NCBI RefSeq assembly: GCF_002764115.1
Contig: NZ_CP017944.1
Coordinates: forward strand, 1 to 64,000
Source of the DNA: Phyllobacterium zundukense
GTDB lineage: Bacteria; Pseudomonadota; Alphaproteobacteria; Rhizobiales; Rhizobiaceae
Length of the DNA stretch: 64,000 nt
Direction: 5' to 3'
In this document: in pieces, positions 17,481 to 24,800 of the stretch
Layout of the letters: each line of letters begins with the position of its first letter
Position numbering within the stretch: position 1 is the first letter of the stretch
Made by a program: the position numbers and the translations under genes
The notes under the pieces: model-generated
The model's input: the letters and a program-made list of their open reading frames with translations, nothing else
The model's database searches: none
Told to the model about the DNA's origin: nothing

Positions 17481-18533
17481 ATGTTCGAAGGAATCAACCA
17501 TCGTCGCCGTGGTTTTCTTGGCATTGCGGCCATGACCATTTCGGCCGCCCAGATCGGCTTGATCGGTTCTGCGAGAGCACAGTCCAATAACGCAAATCCG
17601 CCGGATCTGCCCGCGATCAAGCCGGGGACGAACACCTCATTCGGTGCACTGAAGCAGATCGATGCCGGCATCCTGAATGTCGGATACGCCGAAGCTGGCC
17701 CCGCCGACGGTCCAGTGGTTTTGCTTCTGCACGGCTGGCCCTATGATATCTACTGTTACGTTGATGTCGCTCCGCTGCTCGCATCGGCAGGCTACCGGGT
17801 AATCATCCCATATCTACGCGGCTATGGCACCACGCGTTTCCTTTCAGGCGACACGGCTCGCAACGGCCAGCAATCCGTGATCGCCACCGATATGATTGCA
17901 TTGATGGATGCGTTGAAGATACCCAAGGCGATCGTCGCCGGCTGCGACTGGGGCGCGCGCACGGTGAATATCATGGCAACGCTCTGGCCAGAGCGTTGCA
18001 AGGCCATGGTCTCAGTAAGTGGCTATTTGATCGGCAGCCAGGAGGTCAACAAGAAGCCACTGCCACCAAAGGCGGAGCTCGCCTGGTGGTATCAGTTCTA
18101 TTTTGCCACGGAGCGCGGCCGGCAGGGCTATGAAAACAACCGGCACGATTTTGCAAAGCTCATCTGGCAGCTCGCGTCGCCGAAATGGAACTTCGACGAT
18201 GCCACCTTTGACCGATCTGCCGTGGCCTTGAAAAACCCGGACCACGTCGCGGTTGTGATCCATAATTACCGCTGGCGGCTGAGCCTGGCAACAGGCGAAC
18301 CGCAATACGATGCCCTGGAAAAACGCCTCGCCGAAGCTCCGGTGATCACGATACCCACCATTACCCTTGAAGGTGATGCAAATGGTGCGCCGCATCCAGA
18401 TCCTGAGTCCTATCGCAAGAAATTCTCGGGCAAGTATATGCACCGGACACTCGAAGGCGGTATTGGCCACAACTTGCCACAGGAAGCCCCGCGGGCCTTT
18501 GCCCAGGCCATCGTCGAAGTCGACGGATATTGA
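17481..18533 (+). CDS. Tat-exported epoxide-hydrolase-like alpha/beta hydrolase
   Basis: 350 aa. A twin-arginine signal (RRRGFLG near residues 8-14, then a hydrophobic stretch and ARAQ) predicts export of a folded enzyme to the periplasm. The fold has the HGWP oxyanion motif at residues 84-87 and an Asp nucleophile, Asp156 in GCDWGA, as in epoxide hydrolases and dehalogenases. Catalytic His330 lies in GIGHNLP. ATG 17481 follows GGAGAGAG; the longer upstream frame has no signal peptide. It sits before a two-component system and shares an upstream motif with dipZ. Substrate unknown. Confidence 0.83.
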   Translation: MFEGINHRRRGFLGIAAMTISAAQIGLIGSARAQSNNANPPDLPAIKPGTNTSFGALKQIDAGILNVGYAEAGPADGPVVLLLHGWPYDIYCYVDVAPLLASAGYRVIIPYLRGYGTTRFLSGDTARNGQQSVIATDMIALMDALKIPKAIVAGCDWGARTVNIMATLWPERCKAMVSVSGYLIGSQEVNKKPLPPKAELAWWYQFYFATERGRQGYENNRHDFAKLIWQLASPKWNFDDATFDRSAVALKNPDHVAVVIHNYRWRLSLATGEPQYDALEKRLAEAPVITIPTITLEGDANGAPHPDPESYRKKFSGKYMHRTLEGGIGHNLPQEAPRAFAQAIVEVDGY

Positions 18534-18567
18534 TCCGAATCCACCATCATTGCAGCCATAGGTGGCG

Positions 18568-18585
18568 TTATCATTATTGTGATAA
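18568..18585. promoter_or_regulatory. Perfect inverted repeat upstream of the response regulator
   Basis: TTATCA-ttattg-TGATAA, 6-bp arms and 6-bp spacer, lies 35 bp after the hydrolase stop and about 70 bp before the regulator start. It may be an operator. It has no T-tract, so it is unlikely to be a terminator. Confidence 0.4.
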
Positions 18586-18653
18586 TTAACTGACCAGGCT
18601 GCAGATAGTAGAATGTTGCTGCGCGCCATGAACGGGAATTGAGGCACCTTTCG

Positions 18654-19394
18654 ATGGATCACATCGACCATATCCTGATCGTCGATGACGATCGCGAAAT
18701 CCGGGAACTGGTTTCAAGCTATCTGAAGAAGAATGGTCTGCGTGTCACTGTGGCGGCAGACGGGCGGCATATGCGGGCATTTCTTGAGGCAAACTCCGTC
18801 GATCTCATCATTCTCGACGTGATGATGCCGGGCGATGACGGCCTGGTTTTATGTCGCGAGCTGCGCGCCGGTAAACACAAGGCGACGCCGATCCTGATGC
18901 TGACAGCCCGGAGCGACGAAACCGACCGGATAGTTGGCCTGGAGATGGGGGCGGATGACTATTTGGCAAAGCCCTTTTCAGCGCGGGAACTGCTGGCGCG
19001 CATAAAGGCCGTACTTCGTAGGACTCGCATGCTTCCTCCCAATCTTCAGATTACGGAGGTTGGCCAATTATTGACTTTCGGCGACTGGCAACTCGACACG
19101 TCCGCCCGGCATCTGCTCGACCGCGATGGGACCGCCATCGCTCTCAGCGGCGCCGAATACCGCTTGCTTCGCGTGTTCATTGACCACCCGCAGCGCGTCC
19201 TCAACCGCGACCAGCTCTTGAACCTCACGCAAGGGCGCGAAGCCGAGCTGTTCGACCGGTCCATCGACCTTCTCGTCAGCCGGCTGCGCCAGCGGCTTTG
19301 CGACGACGCGCGCGAGCCGGCGTACATCAAGACCGTTCGCAGCGAGGGTTACGTCTTCTCCATGCCGGTCGAAATCTCCGAGATCCGGCAATGA
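18654..19394 (+). CDS. OmpR/PhoB-family response regulator
   Basis: 246 aa. The receiver domain has acidic residues DDD (11-13), the phosphoacceptor Asp55 in LIILDVMMPG, and the conserved Lys in YLAKPFS. The C-terminal winged helix shows LSGAEYRLLRVFIDHPQRVLNRDQLL and ends with YIKTVRSEGYVF. ATG 18654 has GAGG 10 bp upstream; a TTG five codons earlier is the alternative. It overlaps the kinase gene by 4 bp, so the two are coupled. It is not KdpE by context: no KdpD-type kinase is present. Confidence 0.94.
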   Translation: MDHIDHILIVDDDREIRELVSSYLKKNGLRVTVAADGRHMRAFLEANSVDLIILDVMMPGDDGLVLCRELRAGKHKATPILMLTARSDETDRIVGLEMGADDYLAKPFSARELLARIKAVLRRTRMLPPNLQITEVGQLLTFGDWQLDTSARHLLDRDGTAIALSGAEYRLLRVFIDHPQRVLNRDQLLNLTQGREAELFDRSIDLLVSRLRQRLCDDAREPAYIKTVRSEGYVFSMPVEISEIRQ

Positions 19395-20713
19395 GCGCCA
19401 CCGCAGTGTTCCATCAGCTACGACTATGGCCCCGCACTTTGGGGTCGAGATTATTCCTGATCCTTCTCGCCGGCGTAACTATTGCGCATGGCCTTTCGTT
19501 CGGCGTTCTGTTTCTTGAACGCTACATGACGGCCAAGGCGGTGATGCTTGGTACACTGGAGAACGATGTGGCGACCTCAATCGCCATTCTGGATCGCTTG
19601 CCGGCTGGTGAGCGACCAGATTGGCTGGCGCGGCTCGACCGGGGGACCTATCGATATGTGCTTGGCCCCGGCTTGCCCGGTGTCCCTGACATGACCGCAC
19701 GGGGGGCCGAGATTGCTGCGAAAATACGGGAGGCCAGCGGGCAGCGTTTTCCTCTGAGGGTCGAATCCATACCGGGTGATGGCAAACGCCTTCAGGCGCA
19801 TCTGACCTTGAGCGACGGTAATCCGCTGACGATCGACGTACGCCCGGGGATCATGCCGGTTGCTGAATGGCTGCCATACGTTCTTTTTGCGCAGCTCATT
19901 CTTCTCGTTCTTTGCAGCTGGTTTGCGGTGCGACTGGCCATACGTCCTCTTGTGGACCTCGCCAACGCCGCGGATGCGCTGGACCCGAACAAGAAGACGC
20001 CGCGGTTGAGCGAAACGGGGCCGAGCGAAGTCGCGTATGCCGCGACAGCCTTCAACTCAATGCGCGATCGTATCGCACAATATCTGGAGGAGAGAGTACA
20101 GATCCTTGCGGCAATCTCGCATGATCTTCAAACGCCGATCACACGGATGAAGCTTCGTGCCGAATTTGCAGACGATTCCGCCGAGAAGGAAAAACTGGTC
20201 CATGACTTGGCCGAGATCGAGCGCCTCGTCCACGAAGGGATTGCCTATGCCCGCAGCGCTCATGGAAATACCGAGAAATCCTCTCGTATCGACGTCGGCT
20301 CTTTCATTGAGAGCCTTGCTTACGATTATCAGGACACAGGCAAAGCCGTAACGGTGGGCGAAAAGATCGACGGCGCAATTGTGACCCGGCCTCATGCGCT
20401 TCGCCGCATCCTCACAAATCTCATCGACAATGCACTCAAGTTCGGCGGCACTGCAGAAATATTTGTGCAAAGAGATGCCGAGGGGTCAGTGATCATAAAA
20501 GTGCTCGATCGAGGTCCCGGGATTCCGGAAGACCAGTTCGAAGCTGTAATGCAGCCATTCTTCCGGCTCGAACAGTCCCGAAACCGAGGAACAGGGGGGA
20601 CTGGACTAGGATTGGCCATTGCTCATCAGCTTGCGCTTGCAATTGGCGGCACACTCAAATTGTGCAACCGCCAGGGTGGCGGCCTCTCGGCGGAAATCTC
20701 CATCCCTTCCTGA
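19391..20713 (+). CDS. Membrane sensor histidine kinase (EnvZ-like)
   Basis: 440 aa. Two spans (about 20-42 and 162-182) flank a periplasmic domain of about 120 residues, followed by a HAMP-type linker. The H-box His244 lies in AISHDLQTPITRMK. The N-box is NLIDNALKFG, and the G-boxes are DRGPGIPED and GTGLGLAIAHQL. The DHp motif HDLQTPITRMKLRAEF is typical of the EnvZ-like group. Partner of the response regulator that it overlaps. The periplasmic sensor and the neighbouring exported hydrolase and DipZ suggest that it senses a periplasmic redox or chemical signal; this is inference. Confidence 0.93.
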   Translation: MSATAVFHQLRLWPRTLGSRLFLILLAGVTIAHGLSFGVLFLERYMTAKAVMLGTLENDVATSIAILDRLPAGERPDWLARLDRGTYRYVLGPGLPGVPDMTARGAEIAAKIREASGQRFPLRVESIPGDGKRLQAHLTLSDGNPLTIDVRPGIMPVAEWLPYVLFAQLILLVLCSWFAVRLAIRPLVDLANAADALDPNKKTPRLSETGPSEVAYAATAFNSMRDRIAQYLEERVQILAAISHDLQTPITRMKLRAEFADDSAEKEKLVHDLAEIERLVHEGIAYARSAHGNTEKSSRIDVGSFIESLAYDYQDTGKAVTVGEKIDGAIVTRPHALRRILTNLIDNALKFGGTAEIFVQRDAEGSVIIKVLDRGPGIPEDQFEAVMQPFFRLEQSRNRGTGGTGLGLAIAHQLALAIGGTLKLCNRQGGGLSAEISIPS

Positions 20714-20788
20714 AAAGCAGCACCTGCTTTGTATGGCAATGTACCGGGCCGCGTCCCGCCCACACTTCGTTACACTTGCACTCGATAA

Positions 20789-20807
20789 GGACACATCCGG
20801 GATACAT
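20789..20807 (+). promoter_or_regulatory. Direct-repeat motif upstream of dipZ
   Basis: GGACACATCcggGATACAT repeats the motif found at 17414-17432, with identical flanking blocks and a different 3-bp centre. It ends about 75 bp before the dipZ ATG. It is a candidate binding site for the adjacent OmpR-type regulator. Confidence 0.5.
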
Positions 20808-20882
20808 CGCTCCCACTTGATGCGGTCAATGGCTGGTTCAGCCGTTGCGCCTCGGCGCCCGATCAATCCTACAAAGGGAACG

Positions 20883-22178
20883 ATGATGACCCTTCTCGCT
20901 ATTGCCTACTTCGGAGGCGTGCTGACTATACTCAGTCCGTGCATTCTTCCGGTTCTACCCTTCGTCTTCGCACGTGCGGGACAGCCTTTCGTCAGAAGCA
21001 CAATGCCGATGCTTGCCGGTATGGCAATTACCTTTGCTTTAGTGGCCACGCTTGCCGCCGTGGGCGGCAGCTGGGCAGTCCATGCCAATGAATATGGCCG
21101 CTACGCCGCGATCGCGCTGCTCGGCGTCTTCGGTGTGACGCTCGTCTCGCCACAGCTTGCCACTGTCCTGACGCGGCCGATCGTTGCCTTCGCAAACAGG
21201 CTTTTGAATTCGACCGGTGGGCCGCGCTCAGTTCCGACTGCCAGTAGCTCGCTGATTCTTGGTATCGCAACGGGTTTGCTCTGGGCGCCCTGTGCCGGAC
21301 CGATCCTTGGCCTGGTGCTGACGGGTGCCGCTCTTCAGGGCGCGAACGTTGAGACAACACTACTTCTGGTGGCCTATTCGGCGGGTGCTGCGACGTCGCT
21401 CGCCATTGCCCTTCTGATCGGTGGACGGGTCTTTGCCGCCATGAAACAATCATTGGGCGCCGGTGAATGGGTACGCCGCGGCCTCGGTATCGCCGTTCTT
21501 GCGGGTGTCGTCGCGATCGGCCTTGGTGCCGATACCGGCCTGCTCGCCCGCCTTTCCAGTTCCGGTACCAGCAAGGTCGAGCAGTCGCTTCTTGATGCTT
21601 TCAATTCAAACATGCCTCAACTTGCACCCGCTGCGGCTGCAGGCAACAGCACGATGCAGGCAGCTGGCGACCCTCATCCGGGGTTTCGCAGCGATCTGCC
21701 AATTGAGCGCCAGTTTCCTTCGCTCGATGGGGCCGTCGAATGGTTGAATTCAGCTCCGCTTACGACCGAACAGCTGCGAGGCAAAGTCGTACTGGTCGAC
21801 TTCTGGACGTTCTCCTGCATCAATTGCATCCACACCGTTCCCTATGTTCGGGCCTGGGCGGAAAAGTACAAGGATCAGGGCCTCGTGGTGATCGGCGTGC
21901 ATGCCCCTGAATATGCCTTCGAAAAGAAGATCGACAACGTCAAGAAGGCGATCAAGGATCTCCAGATCGGGTATCCGGTTGCGGTCGACAACAACTTCAA
22001 GATCTGGCAGGCATTTCAGAACAGCTATTGGCCGGCCCACTACTTCATCGATGCCAAGGGCCAGATCAGATACCATCATTTCGGCGAAGGTGATTACGAA
22101 CAATCCGAAAAGGTCATTCAGGATCTGTTGGCCGAAGCCAAAAGCCAGAAGGCAGGGAACCAAGCCGGGCGCGGCTAG
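20883..22178 (+). CDS. DipZ-like cytochrome c biogenesis / thioredoxin fusion protein
   Basis: 431 aa. The N-terminal half is a CcdA/DsbD-beta-like domain with six spans and paired Cys residues in LSPCILPVLPF and LLWAPCAGPILG. The C-terminal half (from about residue 265) is a TlpA/redoxin domain with the active site TFSCINCIHTVPYVRAW. Such fusions carry electrons across the inner membrane to a periplasmic thiol partner. ATG 20883 follows AAGGGA; an ATG at 20886 is equivalent. It follows the kinase gene after 169 bp and shares the candidate operator with the hydrolase. Confidence 0.88.
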   Translation: MMTLLAIAYFGGVLTILSPCILPVLPFVFARAGQPFVRSTMPMLAGMAITFALVATLAAVGGSWAVHANEYGRYAAIALLGVFGVTLVSPQLATVLTRPIVAFANRLLNSTGGPRSVPTASSSLILGIATGLLWAPCAGPILGLVLTGAALQGANVETTLLLVAYSAGAATSLAIALLIGGRVFAAMKQSLGAGEWVRRGLGIAVLAGVVAIGLGADTGLLARLSSSGTSKVEQSLLDAFNSNMPQLAPAAAAGNSTMQAAGDPHPGFRSDLPIERQFPSLDGAVEWLNSAPLTTEQLRGKVVLVDFWTFSCINCIHTVPYVRAWAEKYKDQGLVVIGVHAPEYAFEKKIDNVKKAIKDLQIGYPVAVDNNFKIWQAFQNSYWPAHYFIDAKGQIRYHHFGEGDYEQSEKVIQDLLAEAKSQKAGNQAGRG

Positions 22179-22296
22179 CTTAGCTGGGAAACCTCAAAGC
22201 TACTCTTTGCCGGTTGAAGAAGGGTGTCGCGAATGTTCGCGGCAGCCTTCCGATTGGAAAACCATTGCGCCACCAACGCTTCTAAGGAGACTTCTC

Positions 22297-22470
22297 ATGC
22301 CGTTCGCCATCAAATGCCTTGTCGGTATTGCAGTCCTTGCATCGCCATGCGCCTATGACACCGACCCGCGCGAACCGACGGCTGTCGCAGCGATAATTGC
22401 CAACGTGTCTTCATCGAATGTGCCGCTCAAGGTGGCGCCTTCAGAAATCGTTTCGTCTTTGAACGAATAA
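22297..22470 (+). CDS. Short exported hypothetical protein after dipZ
   Basis: 57 aa. The start MPFAIKCLVGIAVLASPCAY looks like a short signal sequence. The remainder (TDPREPTAV... to EIVSSLNE) is polar with no recognised domain. ATG 22297 has a good AAGGAGA 6 bp upstream. It is 118 bp after dipZ and ends just before the IS30 copy, so it may be the surviving front of a longer gene, although the stop lies before the IS end. Function unknown. Confidence 0.5.
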   Translation: MPFAIKCLVGIAVLASPCAYDTDPREPTAVAAIIANVSSSNVPLKVAPSEIVSSLNE

Positions 22471-22517
22471 CCAGGTTCAGTTCCATAAGCTATGTTATGT
22501 GACTTTTGGCGTGTACC

Positions 22518-22553
22518 CGGGTGGGTTCTATTTCGAAGCGCGACTTTGTAGCG
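22518..22553 (+). repeat. Left terminal inverted repeat of the IS30 element
   Basis: Matches the reverse complement of 23625-23660 with a few mismatches and gaps. Shared blocks are CGGGTG, GTTCT and GCGACTTTG. Confidence 0.7.
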
Positions 22554-22586
22554 ATAACAATGGCTTATCGCAACAAAGGAATCGCC

Positions 22587-23606
22587 ATGGATCAACCGTT
22601 TCGGCGCACCTACTCCCAAATCACGCTCGACGAACGCCGCAAGATCGAACGCTGGCACGCTGCGAAGATCAGCGTCGACGTTATTGCCGAGAAACTCGGA
22701 CGGCATCGCTCAACGATTTTTCGCGAACTGAAGCGCAATCGTTTCGATGATCCCGAGATGCTTGAACTGGCTGGTTATTACGGTCCGATCGCCGATACGA
22801 AGTCCAAGGATCGGCGGGGCAATCGACGCAAGCTGGTTCGGCTGCCGCAACTGCGCGAGGCGATTATCGAGCGGATTCGCCATGGCTGGTCGCCCGAGCA
22901 AGTCGCCGGCCGTCTGAAGCTGGAAGGCGGACGGCATGGCATGACGGTCTGTCACGAGACAATCTACCGGTTTGCCTATTCGAAGGATGGCCAGGCGATC
23001 AAGCTGTGGCATCACCTGCCGGAACGCCGAGCGCGCCGCCGGCCGCGGCATGCCCGGCGTCGCCATGGCCGCCGTTTCAGTCCGCATCTGAGCATTTTGC
23101 ATCGGCCGGACATTGTGCGGGAGCGCCAGCAGTTTGGGCATTAGGAGTGCGATCTGATGCAGTTCAAGAAGAAGTTCGGTGAAGCCAACGTCACCTCACT
23201 GGTCGAGCGAGTGAGCCGCTTTACCGTGTTTCTGCGCAACAATGACCGGCAGTCGCGGCCGATCATGGAGCGGCTGATCCGCACGCTGGAAGCCCTGCCC
23301 GCAACGGCCCGCCGCTCAATCACCTTCGACCGTGGCACCGAATTCACCGACTGGCCCTATCTCCAGGCCGGACTTGGCACGCAGACCTGGTTTTGTGATC
23401 CGCAGTCGCCCTGGCAGAAAGGCACTGTCGAGAACACCAACCGCCGGGCCCGAAGATGGCTTTCGAGGGAGGTTGACCCGCTCGCCGTCAGCGATACCGA
23501 ACTGCGTCGCGTCTGCGATCATCTCAATGCGACACCGCGCAAATGTCTGGGCTTCAGGACACCCGCGGAGGTCTTCCGCCAAAAGGTCATGGCAAGGCGG
23601 AGATGA
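22587..23606 (+). pseudogene. IS30-family transposase interrupted by an amber codon
   Basis: One continuous frame of about 340 codons broken only by TAG at 23142-23144. The N-terminal part has the IS30 helix-turn-helix (ITLDERRKIERWHAA, LGRHRSTIFRELKRN). The stop sits where IS30 transposases have Trp in GHWE-x-D, immediately before the first catalytic Asp. After it come FDRGTEF (second Asp) and PWQKGTVENTN (Glu). A single TGG-to-TAG change explains it, since the frame is unshifted. ATG 22587 has AAAGGA upstream; an ATG at 22563 is possible. A restart at 23157 would lack the first Asp. Confidence 0.88.
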
Positions 23607-23624
23607 ATACGTTAGCCTGCCGAT

Positions 23625-23660
23625 GCTCCAAAGTCGCACCTCAGCGAGAACTCACACCCG
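23625..23660 (-). repeat. Right terminal inverted repeat of the IS30 element
   Basis: Pairs with 22518-22553 as described for the element; shared blocks are CGGGTG, GTTCT and GCGACTTTG in reverse complement. Confidence 0.7.
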
Positions 23661-23768
23661 CAAAGTTAAAATTTCCTGTTTCTGCAAAGTAGACATGTCC
23701 GCGTGTCACCTTTTCGTTCGACGCAAACGAGATATGGGATTCAGATTCTGGATTCGATTTCAAAGACC

Positions 23769-24800
23769 CTACTGTTTTGGAAGCTTCGGCGAGCCCTCTC
23801 GGGCATAACGTTCGACCGTTTCAACCACAGCTGCAGGCACGGAAATTCCTTCCCGATGCTTCTTACGTGCTTCAAGCCGGCGATCGCCGGGAAGACGCAC
23901 CGCCGGCGTTTCCTGGGCAGCACCGAGCATTTCTTCCAGGCGCGCTGAAAAGTCAGCGCCAGCGAACAGCTTCGGATCAAGCGCAATAATCATTTGGCCG
24001 GTGCGGGGTGGTCCACCTTCGCAATCGCCAAAGGATGAGGCCTCGAAGGACCAATGGGAACGGGTAAGGCCCGCTGCGAGAATATCCACCATCAGGGCAA
24101 GCCCGAAGCCCTTATAGCCGCCAATGGGCAAAAGGCTGCCCTCCATGGCCGCGGCCGCATCATTGGTTGGCACGCCATTCGCATCGATGGCCCAGCCATC
24201 CGGCAGCGCTGCGCCGCGATTATAGGCATCGATCACGGCAACCTTGGCAACCACGCTGGATGATTGGTCGACGACAAGCGGCTCGCGTCCTTCTCGTGGG
24301 ACGCCAAATGCCAATGGATTTGTGCCGAAGAACGGCGTCTTTCCGCCAAATGGCGCTATTGACGGCGACGCATTGGCAGTCATCAGCGCAACGAGGCCCT
24401 GCCCAGCCAATTCCTCGACAAAGTAACCGAGGGACCCGCACGCATAGGAATTACCGACCGACAATGCGGCGATCCCGCACTGCCGCGCCACTTCGGTGAG
24501 CGGATGCAGTCCCAGAGCAATCGCAGGATGGGCAAAGCCGGTTCCGGCATCTACTCGAAGAACAGCGGCTGAAAGCGTTTCAAGGCGTGGGCGCGCATGG
24601 CCATCGACCTTGCCGCAAGCCGCATGGTCGCAATAGGTCGGCAGATATGAAAGCCCGACAATTGCTTGCCCATCGCGCTCTGCCGCCGCAATCGATCTGG
24701 CGACTGCCGAGGCGTTTTGCGCACTGACATTGGAGGCAATCAGGGCCTTTGTCGCCAGGGCTTCAATTTCATCGAATGTCAGTGTCCGGATATCGCTCAT
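23769..24800 (-). CDS. Ldh2-family NAD(P)H oxidoreductase (possible Delta1-pyrroline-2-carboxylate reductase)
   Basis: 343-aa enzyme of the malate/L-lactate dehydrogenase-2 family. Family marks are GTGFAHPAIALGL, NASPSIAPFGGKTPFFGTNPLAFGVPR and GGYKGFGLALMVDIL. The catalytic Ser-His-Gly usually found near residue 47 reads Ile-Val-Gly here (QAIVGLSYLPTY). This points to a subgroup that is not a simple hydroxyacid dehydrogenase. Some Ldh2 members reduce cyclic imines such as Delta1-pyrroline-2-carboxylate. It is the last gene of the GntR-controlled operon, with an ATGA overlap on the ABC ATPase gene. With a hydroxyproline-dehydratase-like enolase in the operon, an imine reductase is a fair inference. 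Confidence 0.78.
   Translation of the reverse strand: MSDIRTLTFDEIEALATKALIASNVSAQNASAVARSIAAAERDGQAIVGLSYLPTYCDHAACGKVDGHARPRLETLSAAVLRVDAGTGFAHPAIALGLHPLTEVARQCGIAALSVGNSYACGSLGYFVEELAGQGLVALMTANASPSIAPFGGKTPFFGTNPLAFGVPREGREPLVVDQSSSVVAKVAVIDAYNRGAALPDGWAIDANGVPTNDAAAAMEGSLLPIGGYKGFGLALMVDILAAGLTRSHWSFEASSFGDCEGGPPRTGQMIIALDPKLFAGADFSARLEEMLGAAQETPAVRLPGDRRLEARKKHREGISVPAAVVETVERYAREGSPKLPKQ

Larger units (their letters stand above)
22518..23660 (+). mobile_element. IS30-family insertion sequence, inactive copy
   Basis: About 1.14 kb bounded by imperfect terminal inverted repeats. The left end reads CGGGTGGGTTCTATTTCG and the right end, in reverse complement, CGGGTGTGAGTTCTCGCT; both continue to GCGACTTTG. 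The length and the single transposase fit IS30. The exact outer ends and any target duplication could not be fixed by eye. The transposase carries a nonsense codon, so this copy cannot move on its own. Confidence 0.82.

Noticed and set aside
18654..20713. Two-component pair as KdpDE
   Set aside because: The kinase is a 440-aa EnvZ-like protein and not the large KdpD with a USP domain; an exported hydrolase gene separates it from kdpC.
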